NCBI GenBank assembly: GCA_022494885.1
Contig: JAGVSM010003705.1
Coordinates: 62,001 to 126,000, forward strand
Direction of reading: 5' to 3'
Source: Micrasema longulum
Taxonomy: Eukaryota; Arthropoda; Insecta; Trichoptera; Brachycentridae
Length of the DNA: 64,000 nucleotides
Part shown: piece by piece, positions 45,599 through 58,144 of the stretch
Layout: every line of letters begins with the position of its first letter
Position numbering within the stretch: the stretch's first letter is position 1
Notes under the pieces: generated by a model
Databases searched by the model: none
Told to the model about the DNA's origin: nothing
Seen by the model: the letters and a program-made list of their open reading frames with translations, nothing else
Made by a program: the position numbers and the translations under genes

Positions 45599-45719
45599 GT
45601 TATATTTTATTTGACACACATGAACCACGACGTACTTACCCGCAATCTCCGAGCAATTTTAATCAAAATAGTAAGCAAAAATGCCCAACTTACCCCGATT
45701 GAAGAAGTGAAATCATAAA
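45599..45719 (+). CDS. Speculative exon after a strong acceptor
   Basis: TTTTGTTTTATTTCATTTCAG is a good 3' splice site. The frame after it is open for 39 codons to a TAA and contains MNHDVLTRNLRAILIKI and NAQLTPIEEVKS. A donor-like ATA|GTAAGC lies inside. No domain recognised. Confidence 0.2.
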
Positions 45720-46334
45720 TGGTAAAACTTCAAATAATTGGCATATTGATTAAGTCAATGTTTGTTTATAAATAAAGCAATTATTATTTGAATGTTAATG
45801 ATTTCTAGTAGTATAAACAAATATAAGTTCGTTTAAAACTTTTAATTGATATTCAGAGAATCTTAACATTTATTTAAGATAAGTAAAGATGTTTACAAAT
45901 ACACTATCCATTTTTGGCACCTCTAGTTATTAATTGGTACAGTATTTTTCTTACTTCTTGGCACCTTTACAGTTTCGTAAATACTAAAAAAATCAAAGAT
46001 GTGATATTTTGTATAATTTTACAATACAATCAAATATTTTAACAAAAACATTAAAAACAATTTGACCCGAATCAAATAAAAATAAGTATCCTTTGTTTAT
46101 TTGTAATTTCGTTTTAAAAACTTTTTTACTTGTTGTATAACTTGTTGACGGCGATTTTGCACGAACTCTTCCAAATCTTTATCAATTTTAAAATTGACTT
46201 ATACAATATACATGTGATAAAATTTAGATATCGTGCACATGTGTACTCAGGTTGATATTTTTTTGGACTTATTTTGTTTTTTTTTTGTTAAAAGCAACAT
46301 TATTTTTTATAAATTTTATCGTCACAAATATCTC

Positions 46335-46575
46335 TCTATTGCTTCCCAGTGATTCGAATGAACGGAATTTTTTCGGGTTGTTTATCTATTACCTGTTTTT
46401 AATGAAAGGACATAACTGGAAGTTCGTCATATTTCCATTAAATATTCTAGACGGATCTTTTATTATTTCAAACAGCCTCCATCTTTTAGATGATTTTCAA
46501 TACACAAAATCCATTTTTCAATATCGTTTTCAGATTCTTTGGAACAAGCTAATGTAACTGCTTCAACTGTGCATC
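46335..46575 (-). pseudogene. pogo/Tigger-like transposase remnant
   Basis: The minus strand reads SKESENDIEKWILCIENHL, then KDPSRIFNGNMTNFQLCP. This fits the region around the first catalytic aspartate of insect pogo/Tigger (Jerky-like) DDE transposases (pattern E-DI-KWF--IE-YL, then DPSRIFNGDET-F-LCP). The catalytic D-E pair has become N-M, and stops occur, so it is dead. The 101-codon plus-strand frame 46252-46557 is antisense noise. Confidence 0.7.
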
Positions 46576-46650
46576 ACAATGCTCGAATTTAATTTTAAAA
46601 AACCTTTATATCAGGAATCACAAGGAAAATTGTCTTTAAAAGAGTGTGGC

Positions 46651-46828
46651 CTTAGGTGTTTTAATCTTAAATGAACCATAGAGGCATTAACTTAAGTAAA
46701 AAAAGTCTGAAATCCTTTTTCAATCTGTCAATCAGGCGCATTTAACTTGGACGCCATTTTGAAATATCGTATATTATAAAGTAAAAATACTCATTTTATT
46801 CGACCAACTCCCCAAAAAGTCAAATCAA
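46651..46828 (+). repeat. 178-bp direct duplication, first copy
   Basis: It matches 46944-47121 at a constant offset of about 293 bp with roughly 90% identity. Shared blocks: TTTAATCTTAAATGAACCAT, GACGCCATTTTGAAATATCG and CCAAAAAGTCAA. No coding potential. Confidence 0.92.
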
Positions 46829-46896
46829 AATCAAAAATCAAAAATCAAAAATCAAAAATCAAAAGTCAAAAATCAAAAGTCAAATCAAAATTAAAA
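46819..46896 (+). repeat. (ATCAAAA)n-like microsatellite
   Basis: ATCAAAA units with two AGTCAAAA variants, grown from the AGTCAAATCA that ends the first duplicated segment. The second copy has only one such unit. Confidence 0.9.
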
Positions 46897-46943
46897 TCAG
46901 CTTACTTAGGCCATATCATTTTTCCCTTCCTGTTTTGAATGAA

Positions 46944-47121
46944 ATTAGGTGCTTTAATCTTAAATGAACCATAGAGGCATTAATTTAAGTAAAAAAAGTG
47001 TGAAATCCTTGTTCAATCTGTCAATCAGACTCATTGACCTTGGACGCCATTTTGAAATATCGTATATTATAAAGTAGAAATACTCATTATATTCGACCAA
47101 CTCACCAAAAAGTCAAATCAA
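46944..47121 (+). repeat. 178-bp direct duplication, second copy
   Basis: Partner of 46651-46828, ending with CCAAAAAGTCAAATCA where the microsatellite begins in the first copy. Confidence 0.92.
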
Positions 47122-48195
47122 TGGTATAAATCCAAAATCAGCTACTAACGTTACTAAATTTATTCATGTTTTGTTTGACATTTCTCGTTTGTGATTGTGA
47201 CAAACATTTTCAAGTACGATTGATTAAAAGCCGGAATGGCTGGGTCGTTATTGTTTTTGGATTAAGCGGAGAAAATTGGATCATTCTTGACTGCTCCTGA
47301 ACCCATTTCAGATAAGTATATATTTTTTGTTGTTTAATATTGTTAATTTGACGACAGTTCGATAGTTTGGTGCAGGTGAATTATATTAATTTATTCGTAT
47401 TTTATTTATTACTATGAAATTAAGAGTTGAATTCGTGCTTCATAATTACACAAAATATTGATCTAGGGCTCTAGGGTATGTTTTCAGATGCCGACAATAG
47501 GGAAAAAACCCTTTTTGTTACAATAAAAAATTAATACGAGTCTATGAAATACGGTTAAGTAAAAAAATTTTTTTTGGTCATTGCCAAACATGTCGCGTTT
47601 TCGTGGAGATGTATTTTTAAGCAATTTGTTTTTTTAAATTAGGAATGAAAATATTTTTACACAAATTATGAATGTAAATCCGTTTTACATATTTTAATCG
47701 GTAATTCGTATTTTGTGATATTTCCCTATACCGTTCCGATAGTGGTTGTTAGTTAAATAGTTGAAAATTATTAGTATAGTGCTCCGTTGGGTTTATGTAT
47801 TTTGTATTCAGATAAAGTGCCCATCTTATATAAATATAGTTAGATAATTTATACAGGGTCATTTTTGTTAAAATTACCTCAAAGGCGCCATACAATAAAT
47901 AAATATCCCAGCATGTCTTCTAGCTACAGAGCGTATGGACGGTTGGGATTCTAGTTTCTCGTTTCCAGTGTTTCAACATAATGGATCACAAAATACAAAT
48001 AGGTGTTCAAAGAGTAGCTTTTCTAGATAGTCGGTAGATACCACAGCCATGTGGCCTACTGGCTGCTTAGTCGATGAACATGTATATTTACATAGGGATG
48101 ATGCCTATAGTTCCAACTTCATGGTTTCTATTTTGGTCCGTATTGTTTTCTTTTATCCCTCGAAAATCTTCTAGGCATTTCGGTCAGCTGTCAGC
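47122..48195. other. No gene seen
   Basis: AT-rich DNA. The last 200 bp may belong to the adjacent LINE but carry no recognisable motif. Confidence 0.45.
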
Positions 48196-48840
48196 TCATG
48201 TGGATCCTCCCAAGTTAGGTTCGTGTCCTGTAGTTTTGATATGAACTACCGACAAACAATCAGCAGTAGACGTCCAGAGCGACGAGAACCTGACACCTTG
48301 TAAAGTACGCAAGCAATGGTTAAGGCTCTCAGGAGGCATCCGCAGTAAATGGCCAAGCCAACCGTATTGCCTCCGCTTTATGACAGATAATAGAGGGTTT
48401 ATAGACAGTTTATAGCCTCGCAACCTGAGGCAACTCTGGTGGTGACCTCGAATCAAATTTGTGACAACATCTTTGATTCTGATTCGGCTACTTAAGAGGA
48501 GGGTTTTGATAAGTTCGAATAGTTTTATAGGTAACCTTTATGATTCTAGTATTTTTCAGAGTAATATATATCTGTGTGGACCATCAAACGCTTTTTATCT
48601 ACGAAGCACATTACTAAGGAACTATTTAGTTCTATGTTCTCCTGTATAATACAGCGTATGTTGTGGACATGATCCGCACAACATGACCTACGAGGTAGGC
48701 AATCTGCCGGGTTCTCCCTTAATACTCGCATATTTGGTTCTCAAACTCTTTGCAGAATTATATTATATGCAAATACTTTTTCCGGTACACTAAGCAGCGT
48801 GATGCCACGATAGTTATCACAGCTTAATGGATCACCATTC
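48196..48840 (-). mobile_element. Internally deleted LINE, MPPESLN family
   Basis: Minus strand from 48840: CDNYRGITLLSVPEKVFAYN, then CLPRRSCCADHVHNIRCIIQ, then LVMCFVDKKRL (the FVD-KKAFD block), then directly LSVIKRRQYGWLGHLLRMPP. The palm with YADD, several hundred residues, is missing. The C-terminal string matches 18832-19250, so both belong to one family. Confidence 0.88.
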
Positions 48841-51071
48841 TAGTGCAACGCGGTGGTCTCCCTATTTATCCAGTCTCTCGGGCGTCTCTTGTTACCACAC
48901 CTTGGTCATAAATTAGTGTGAAGGGTTAATACTTGTACAACCATATTTGGATCATATTTTCTGAACGCAACAAAATTTCATAGGCGGAACGAAAAAAGTA
49001 ATCAAGCGAATAAATGTGTTAATTTTTTTTCACAAATAAATCTCATACATTTATTTTGACGTAATTCCTACATAATTCAAATAAAAAAATGAAATACAAG
49101 ATTCTTTATTAGTAAAAAAAATAATAACAAAAAATTGGCTCTTCTGTAAAGTTGCAAGATGGTAATTTTTTTATTGTGTCGATATGTTAATGTAAAAGAT
49201 TTTATAAAAAAATTATATTCAGCAGTTAATTCATTCCATTGAACTACTCCTGGTTTCCAAGCTAATTCATAGAAACAACGTTGATTTCATTTGAAGAAAC
49301 AAAATATACTTTTCTTATATTTTGAGTATCTGGGTTTTTGACTAAGCAATGCTGGTGAATGGGAGACACACAATTTGAACGTGGTTATGTTGAAAGCAGC
49401 CAGCCAAATAAATCTGATATAATAGCATTTTTGTGAAAGGAGTGAATAATTAAATTTACACAACACTTTGAGTGTGTTTGACTTTGACAAATGATATACA
49501 ATTAATAAATGAGTTTTTTTTTTGATATCTCAAACAAAAATCTTATCATGTACTTAGCCAGTTTTAAAGATTTCAGTTTTAAGTACCGTAAGATTTTTTT
49601 AGTGCTGTGCTTGTTTTCTGCAAATTAAGAAATGCCGTTTTTGTGATCGATACCATTTTCAGAAGGTGATTTTAACTGTTTTTTTTTTAACAAAAGCGGT
49701 CTGGATGTCTTTAGCAGAACATAGAAATGTTCTTACTGCACCCGATAACATCAATATCTAATTTTTTGAAAATTGTGGACTGGCTGCTTTCAGCAGAACT
49801 ACGTTCATTTCATTCCATTACAGTATAACCGTCTGGACCGTCTGAGTCCGAGGGTACACGGGCACCACACCCGGGCGATGGTTATTACTTTGTCATATGT
49901 TGGTTTGTATAGAAACAAGTATGTTTACGTATAATTAAATGTGACGATAATAATTTTAACTAGTTAGTTTAATGGAGAAACTACAAAGTTGATTTAGTCT
50001 CGTCTTTTTAATAGGTACGCCCAAATCATAGACGGAGAGTTGTAAAAGGTGTAGATGTGTTGGTTGGCAATAACAACATACCTACAGTATCTGCATACCT
50101 ACATGCATGCACTAGCAACTGTATTATATGACTGTCTCTCCTAGTTAACAGTTTATGATTAAAAAGTTTACCGAATCTGAGGTTTTTACTTGTAAGCTGC
50201 TAGTATTAAAGTACCCTAATTTACATGTTGAAAATAATATTTTATTCAAAATGTCAACATTTTGTTGAGTAATTTATTTTGACAGTATTTACAGACACAT
50301 GCGTAGGTATTTTAAAGATCTTTTATAGCTTATTGATTGACGTAGCTATTTAAATTCTTTTTATGTAAAAATATTATGATCGAAATTAAAGGATGAATAA
50401 TGGCAAAAGAATTGGTTACGATTAAAAATGTATTCGATGATTAAAACATCACAAATTGAATGTACTTAGTAATCTACAGTTAAATTAAGTATTAAAATAC
50501 ATGACGATTAAGATTAAGTAGAAAATTTTATTTATTCATTTGTATTGAAAATAAAGGTATCATGTAAAATAAATTTATAAATGGGAATATTTCGAGATAA
50601 TTATTCCCTAACGCGGTAAGTAGCGATTAATAAAACAATACCTTACCCAATCGAAAGTAACATAATACAAGATATTTATGTCTTTAAAAAAAAACTTTTT
50701 TTTTGTCTAAAGGTGATAAGTATTTACTTTTTTATTTAATGGTGATAAAATTTAAAAGTAAGCTAGTAGGCTTGGAATTATTTATGTACAGAAAGAAGAT
50801 AATCAAAATCCTGACTAAACTAGAGACTTCCTAACAAGTCAGGATACGAAAATTAATAATTTTGTCATACTAAAATGGAATATATATGAAGTAATAATAA
50901 ATTGTTTGAGAAATTATTTTTTAAAACTACACGCATAAATAAATGTAGTTTTGAGGAAAAAAACAATTGTTGTTTAAAACAACACGCTTAATTGCATATA
51001 GTTATGAAAATTAAATTATCAATCAGTCATTTTTAAATATGTTATTATTAAATAATTTATTCAAAACTCTG
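48841..51071. other. No gene seen
   Basis: AT-rich DNA. A small GC-rich patch at 49825-49885 (GGGTACACGGGCACCACACC) has no assigned role. Confidence 0.5.
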
Positions 51072-51245
51072 TCAGGACTTGGGTTCTTTTCTTTCAGCGC
51101 ATAAGTGCCAAGGCTAATAGAATACAGAGAGTTCCTTCAAGCAGCTTTTCTCGTTCGGTAAAAAGCAATACTGCTTTGAATAGGGCACCGCCAAGAAGAC
51201 TAATATGTCCGTTAAATGCGGTGAGCGGTAGAAAATGGTGAACAG
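51072..51245 (+). repeat. Dispersed coding-like repeat, copy 1
   Basis: It aligns with 59858-60040: TCTTTTCTTTCAGCGCATAA, GCCAAGGCT, AAGCAGCTTTTCTCGTTCGG, GCACCGCCAAGAAGACT. The family is not recognised. A donor transposon protein is likely because the fuller copy is open in two frames. Confidence 0.75.
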
Positions 51246-52060
51246 GTTGTTGTACTAGTCATTTTTAAAACCCACAGTAGTTTTAAAAATAAAAGTAATG
51301 CATGCACCCATGGGTCTTAAAATATACATTATAATGTGTGCCGATTAAAAAGTTCGGCTAATAAAACTTGCCGTCTATGGATGAGTTTCATTTTGATAAC
51401 TCAGGGGGGGTTTTGTGGCTTCCGAGATCTTTTCCTGCAGCCAAGTACATACTCGTATTACATATTACAGATAATATTCCGTTTTCTTGCTCAAGTTTTC
51501 AAATTTAATTAAAATTGTTTAAGCTTTTTATTCGTACGTTTTATCTCCAATTTTAACGATTGCCATACTGAAAATATGTATTAATATATTGTAAACATGC
51601 ACTATCCTGGATTCAAACTTAAGATATTTACTTTTTTTTTCTACGATTTATTTTGTGACTCTTAATTAATAATAAGGAATATTTTCGTGTTTTTAAAAAA
51701 AAAAAATATTTCCTTTTTTAATTACTATAAAAAAATGCCTTATAATCTTTTATAGAATATTTTACATTTTCTTCCTTATGTTACACAAAAATTATAACTG
51801 TCCATTATTTATTTTAGGAGCAAAAATTCATTAACATTTTCTTGTATACCCACGAACAGGCCATGCCTTTGTGGGATTTTTTGTTTAATATTTTTAATAT
51901 GAATATGTTTTTTATTGCTGTGTATTTATTGTAAAAAACAAAAAATTAAAAAAAAAATACATTGAAACCCCGTTTAACACGGTTTCGAAATAATAAGATC
52001 CAAAAATATTTTTTGAAATGCATTTTTGAACGTTAAATTTTCAATGCGTAATAGTAGAAT

Positions 52061-52496
52061 AATTGAGGGCATTAGAAGCAAAAAAAGAAAACTCCCGTTT
52101 TGGTGTTTTCGAGAAAAATAACAAAAACTGCTTCACTATTGCCAAAGCGAGTCTTTATGTTAAAAATGTTATTTTCACTGAACTTAAACTTTAAGATACT
52201 AATAAATTAGCTTTAATAGAAACACGAATTAAAATAACTGTCTTTATATTTGTATGGCACGGCCATTATGAAAATTTAAATATCAAGCCTGTCATTGGTC
52301 AAATAAAATGGCTGATGGATATTGCTATGCTTCCAAAAACTATATTTAAATCACCAGAAGTATGATTTTAAACTAAGTTTGCAACTCAACTCATGGTTCT
52401 TTTAAAAATAAAGTTGATAAACTACAGATTGACATCATAACTAAAAAATATATATTTTTTTGGAGGTTGCTATCTTTGCTTTCAATGCCCTCAATT
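52061..52496. mobile_element. 428-bp MITE with AATT target duplication
   Basis: Left end GAGGGCATTAGAAGCAAA and reversed right end GAGGGCATTGAAAGCAAA are near-identical terminal repeats. AATT flanks both (52061-52064 and 52493-52496). No coding potential. The superfamily is uncertain. Confidence 0.82.
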
Positions 52497-53309
52497 GTAT
52501 TGTTCGTTATTGGAATATCTCTATTTTACTTGGCGTATAATATACATGTGATAATGATAGTGAATAATCTTATTCACGGTTTTTTAAGTATTTTGATAAC
52601 ATGTCATGTAAAAAAAAATTAAGGTGTTTAATTTTTTGAAAATTCCGAATTGATTTTTATACAAATAAACCTTTCAAGTATTGTTTTCTTATTAGAATTT
52701 ACCATATAAAAAGACGTTCTAGTGAATTTTCCATTACTTAAGTATGAAAAAAACACATTTTTTAATACAAATTTTGCAATTTTATGCTTTAAAAAAATAA
52801 TATATCTTTTGATCCTTTTATGTAGATCCAAATACGTCTATCATATGTTTTAAAATAAGGAAAACTGGAGGACAATATGGAAGTCTACGCAGATTTTTTT
52901 TTTAATACGAGGCAACTTCGACAGCTTCCATATTTGTAGTATTTGTAAAAAACTACGGAATATAACCCCCTTAGGAAAATGTATTTATTTAGTTTATTCC
53001 TAGATGGAATAATAAAATCAAAACAACTAAATGTGAATTTACATACAATTATTATTAAAAGCTTGGATTTCTAAGGAGCAACATGCTACTGAAATAAATT
53101 AGACTTTTAGATCTTTTGAAATTCTAAACACACTTTGAAAGACCTACTTACTATTCATTTGATCAACTAGCACTACATGTAAGCACTTATAATAATAAAC
53201 GTATACACATATAGACATTTACACATTACATATTACATAGGTTAAGAAAACTAAGTACCGTGAAGCAATGAAGTGGGAGCCCGAGAGTCAAAGATATGTT
53301 ATTCAATGG

Positions 53310-53545
53310 ATGTTTTGACATGAGAAAAGTTAAAAATTCAAAATTGACTTAACGAGTTTCTCACGACGCCGCCACCCTTTTGAAATGCACCCACCAGCTA
53401 ACTCAACCATCAAGATTCCATAAAAATGATAAATGTAGAAAACTTAGCTAAATCTCTCACAGATTTACCCAGAAGAACGGTTTGGAAATTGAAACAAAAG
53501 ATGATCAAATGATGTTCACGAAGTTTGTTCTTTAATAAAATTACG
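53310..53545 (+). repeat. Dispersed repeat module X, copy 1
   Basis: Homologous to the minus strand of 63074-63300. Both contain AAAAATTCAAARTTG, CACCAG-TAACTCAA and TCTCACAGATT. In one frame both read SLTD--RRTVWKLK, a short conserved peptide that suggests a lost transposon protein. Confidence 0.8.
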
Positions 53546-54399
53546 TTTACAATATTAATATCCCGATTGAAACTTATCTTTATTTAATTACTAAAATTTA
53601 TTGAACATCAAACGATTCGAATAATGTATGACGATTACCAAGTGAGATGAATGATTTATTATAAGCGAAAGAATAAAAAGATTTTAACTGTATATTATTA
53701 AACACAAAAAATGATTCATCCAATGAAATGAAGAAGATGCTGCTACATTATATTATTGGAACATATTCCTCTCTTTCTGCTGAAATAAGTCACGCAATCT
53801 ATCGATCGACGTAACAAATTCGATTCGATTAATTTATTTGTAGACTTTCCTTTGACATCATAGAGCTTTCAATTATAGAACTCCGATGGGGCTGGTTGTC
53901 ATTCAATAATTAAATGTACTTACATTCCGATATCTTCTTAACATTTACCTCACTGAGAAATCTTCCCAATATAGCTGATTGCTATGATGTATAATTATCA
54001 TCCATGATAATTAATTAATTATGTTAAAAAAGTAATAAAACTTGTGGCATTTTTAAATTCAGTAGGTGGTCAATTGAAAAGAAACCCCGTTTGAAAATAA
54101 ACAAGAGGATAACTTATCGCTTCAAATCTAAATTAGTTTGGCGATATAAAAACTATTACACTTACAATTCGGTCCCATTTTAATTTCATGTATGTCTTCC
54201 CCACGTTCTTTTAGTCTTAGGGTTAACGAAATCTCACATGCTTGCGTACCTTCACCATTTTAAATTCTAAAATACACAGTTTCTGCTTTCGCCCGGAGTA
54301 TTGTCACGAGGTGTAAATTTACTTCACATGTTAAAAAAAAATAGGCTTTGTTTAATGCCATGAGAATACTCACATGTATTTATGTTTGTAAAATAGTAC

Positions 54400-54990
54400 A
54401 AATATTAATTATTGAAGTCATTTTAAAGAAACCCTCAATATTCAATACAGAAATTCTGTATAAATTATTTGAATTTCATACCATAGACACAATTAATAAA
54501 ATAAATTGCATTGCACAAATTTATACAGAAGAAAAAAAAATTGAGATTAATAAAGTCACTAAGATACCAAAATAATATTTTAATCCCTAAATTTAATAAA
54601 AAAAAGTCATGTTTAAAATAGCTTTAAGTTCAAAGGTGTCAAAAATTACAATAATCTCCCAAATGAACTAAAAACTATTGAAACTAATATTTCAATAAAT
54701 TAATTCAAAGTAAATTTAAAGAACTTTTTGAACGAGTGAAAAAACTGCATTTCTTTCTTCCTTTTATATCCGATAAGTTTTTATTTCTTTTCTCATGAAC
54801 TCGCTTATTTAAAAGTATATAAATTCTAATAAATAAATAACTATGAGTTTAACAATGTAAGTTACTCTACAAGAACAAGAGTTAAGTATTTTTTTTGGCG
54901 AGTTTCAGTTATAAAATTTACTAGATGCATAAAATTTGATTTGCATGGAATAAAAAAAACATGTACCATTTATGAAATATATTGATTTGT
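54400..54990 (+). mobile_element. LINE 3' part, second copy of the 1262 family
   Basis: AAAGAAACCCTCAATATTCA, TTAATAAAATAAATTGCATT and the UTR CAAGAACAAGAGTTAAG, ATAAAATTTACTAGATGCAT align with 2521-3110. The frame at 54348-54575 and the following broken stretch cover the last reverse transcriptase residues. Confidence 0.9.
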
Positions 54991-55054
54991 CAAAAAAATA
55001 TATGAAACATTGCTCTTCAATTTTAAATCACCATTAATATGTATTACCACGAAA

Positions 55055-55190
55055 AGGGAGAATATTTTAAAGAGGGACATATGTAAATCATGCTAACAGG
55101 CTAATGACTTATCGTTAACTAGTTTAACTGGCCTGTCTGACTTTGTTTGAATATCGATATTTTTTCAATTATTTTCTTGTTAGTAAAAGA
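55055..55190 (+). mobile_element. Foldback family, highly degraded
   Basis: GAGAATATTTTAAAGAGGGA, GGCTAATGACTTATCGTTAA and CTAGTTTAACTGGCC follow the arm order with many substitutions. Confidence 0.55.
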
Positions 55191-55324
55191 GAGTAAAATT
55201 ACATCATCAAAATTTTCTGGAACTATTCATCATCATTTCCGTATCCGTACTAAATAGTGCATATGACTCTTCGTTGAAAATCCAACCCCTGCGTATCAGC
55301 GATCATTTGAAATAAAATGAATGT

Positions 55325-55565
55325 TCGACTAGCGAAGCCACCGACCAGTATCTTTAAGTTTTGAGTTAGTACATCGACATCTACGCATTGAAGTGACATA
55401 CTTTCACCATGACAGTATAGTTGAAGATAAATTCTGCCGAGCGATCACGAAGATACACTACCAAACCCTGTATCTTCAAGTCGTGAGGTAAGTACGTCGA
55501 AATGTATAGAGGGCACAAGTACCCCACGGTACAGATATCCACGTATTTAAAGTGACAAAAATTGT
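55325..55565 (-). repeat. Tandem repeat module Y, copy 1 (about two units)
   Basis: The minus strand contains GTAGTGTATCTTCGTGATCG, GAATTTATCTTCAACTATAC, TCATGGTGAAAGTATGTCAC and ACCGTGGGGTACTTGTGCCC. Partial repetition with a period of roughly 110-140 bp is visible. The same unit occurs at 63350-63580. Confidence 0.82.
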
Positions 55566-55624
55566 TCCACAAATTTCAAATGCACCGTTGAGTATGGAAA
55601 TGGAATGATTGGGCTAACTAAATG

Positions 55625-56305
55625 CTAACTCTGAATTACTCGATGAATTGGAACGGTTGCAGAATGTTTGTATACATTTTATCTTTAATCTTCGCAAACT
55701 CGACCACATAACCAAATATCGCACGCAACTACACTGGCTTAGTATCAGCCTCAGTAGAAAAAACATTCACATTTTATCACTTATTTTTAATAATTCCACT
55801 TCACCTGTTTATCATAGAGCTCTTTTCGAACCTCTATCACAACATAGACTATCTCTTCCTTCTAGTAACGAGAGAACCCTTTTAATAACCCATTCACTGC
55901 TCTAATTTTCTTGCTTTCCTTTTCACAGTTGTAGCTGCTCTATTGCTGAATAATCTACTCACTAATATAAGAGACGCCCCTTTTCTATTTACATTTAAAT
56001 CAAGATTAAAATGTGACTATCAAAATATTTGGGTTGTTCCTTTCTCCGTCTTCTTTTCTTGCCATCTCTTTTCCTCTCTTCATGGTATAGTGTTAGTTAT
56101 TTTTAAGATAATTTTTGTTTTTAATTTTGTACAAAATTTTGAGATTCAGTATTATTTCTTAGAATATGTGCATGTACTTGTAATTTTCTCAAACTGAACG
56201 CTTTGGGTAGGTAAGAAGGAGTTGCTTTCAGGTAATATGCCCGCTCTTATACGTGTTTGTATTTTGTATATGTATATAAAGAGTTAAATAAATAAATAGA
56301 TGATG
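55625..56305 (+). mobile_element. LINE C-terminus with natural 3' end
   Basis: Plus strand: ERLQNVCIHFIFNLRKLDHI, YRTQLHWLSISLSRKNIHIL, FEPLSQHRLSLPSSNERTLL, then in a shifted frame LLNNLLTNIRDAPFLFTFKS. This is a Jockey/CR1-type LINE C-terminus (E-LQN-C-RFIFN, Y---L-WL-I--RR, W-NLP-NIRDA---FK--L). It ends AAGAGTTAAATAAATAAAT then GATGATGATG. One frameshift and a stop. Confidence 0.92.
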
Positions 56306-57429
56306 ATGATTACGAACTAATAAAAATTAGATTACTTCGGACATTAAACATTAAATTGTATTTTTGTTATTCCAAGGTGGTTCAATGATCTCTCTAAAAC
56401 CATTATTGACAGATATGATCTTTAAATGAAAAAAAAAGAACAAAAAAAACATTTTTAGTGCTTTAGAGTAAATGTTAAAAGGTTATTAAAAATGTATGTT
56501 ATATGTACATGTACATGCATGTATGTGGAATAAACCTGTTTTAAAACATATTGTCCCATTGATAATTTTCTAGACTCTATGTTTCTAAATAAAACGAATA
56601 AACGCTGTTCCGCAGTACCAACTGAAAGTAAAATGACAGCAAAACGATAAAAATATAAATTACCGACATAAAGTTTTTAATTAATTTGCGTCAATTATTG
56701 AAAAACCTGCCGCCGAGCTCACTTCAAAGTTTAGCACTGCCAGAAATATCTTCAAACGGTGCTTTGCGTTGATCGTACAACTCCAAGTTTCAAAATGCGC
56801 TGAGCCCTGTCTAATGTCTAAGTATAAACAGTACTGTACTGTGTACACACGTTTGGCTTCTACATATAGCAATAAGTGGTACGGTGCTTTCTAACGATCA
56901 TACGGAGTAATTGGATGAAGTGGGGCATTTAATAATTATATTAACTCTTTGATAATTGTTCAAAAACTGATAATAAAAATTATGCTAAATAAGAAAAAAT
57001 ATTTCCCTCCATCAGATATAATATTGTCTCCAATGTCCAAAATATGTTGTAAATCGTCAGCACTTGTTTCCTCAAAAAACAAACTGCCCCAGATAAAAAA
57101 TAAATCAAGTGCTTACTTTTTGTAAATCAACACTAGGACAGAGACAAGCCCTTAATTTTATAACTCCTCCATTTATGACGCTACAGAGAATGATTATTTA
57201 AGCGTTACTTCTCTTAATAATTTATTTATATACTGAGTCTCAAAGTATACATGTTACTGATCTCATTTCCAAACAAGGTATTTCTTTGCTAATATAAGTT
57301 TTCTTAATTAAATTATCCAGATATTTTTTTCTCTACATATTTCATATTTTCCACTAACTCGTTTTAAAAAAAAAAAATCTGAATGAAACTTTCTGTTTTT
57401 ATTGAATATACGTCTATATCGTAGATTTC
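56306..57429. other. No gene seen
   Basis: AT-rich DNA. A 63-codon minus-strand frame at 56681-56872 has a mixed composition but no recognised domain. Confidence 0.5.
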
Positions 57430-57513
57430 ATTATGTATTTGAGATTAAGTAAACCCCTACAGGGTAAAAACATGTAAAAGCCTACAAGGCGTTTAAATAA
57501 ATAAATAAATAAA
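57430..57513 (+). mobile_element. LINE 3' end with (TAAA)n tail
   Basis: CTACAGGGTAAAAACATGTA, CCTACAAGGCGTT and then TAAA units: the typical short 5'-truncated LINE insertion. Confidence 0.7.
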
Positions 57514-57920
57514 AATTCAGGTCATGCTTATGTGGGGTTTATTGTTATAATAAATAAATTGATATTAATAAGAAAATGTACCAAAGCGATAACAAAAAAT
57601 TGTAAATAATAAAATATATAAATATTTCACCACTGTAAATAAATTAGGTATGTCTTATTAGAAAAAGATTTACATCTAGATTTTTATTGTAAAAAATATA
57701 AAAACTTTTTAAGTATTTCGATTTGAGTTTTTTTATTAAAGTACATCTGTAATAAAAATATTGACTCTCGCAATATAATTATTATTTATCAGTAACCATT
57801 TATTTGCCTTTACTACAATTTATGGCTTATGCCAAAACAGTCCTAAACAGTCCTAAAATGGCGACCCAGAACAAGCAGAAATAGGTAATCTAAGACGGGT
57901 AACTCATAAGACGGGTTGCC

Positions 57921-57980
57921 GGATGTGGTTGGATGTGGTTGGATGTGGTTGGATGTGGTTGGATGTGGTTGGATGCGGTT
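57921..57980. repeat. 10-bp minisatellite, 6 units of GGATGTGGTT
   Basis: Five perfect units and one with a T-to-C change. It sits in the 101-codon frame 57916-58221, where it creates a repetitive peptide by chance. Confidence 0.97.
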
Positions 57981-58144
57981 AGCTCAGGATAGGGATGTGT
58001 GGAGATTTAAGGGGAATGGATTGTGTTCATCATTGGACACGAGATGGCTGCTGATGAATCGTAATAGTGATTTTATTTGTTTGATTTTTTTTTATTCGTT
58101 CGGGTTATGCCGTAGCCAAATTGTCATTTTAGCCGAAATACATA

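Noticed and set aside
46252..46557. 101-codon membrane-like protein on the plus strand
   Set aside because: Antisense to a recognisable transposase remnant. The hydrophobicity comes from T-rich DNA.
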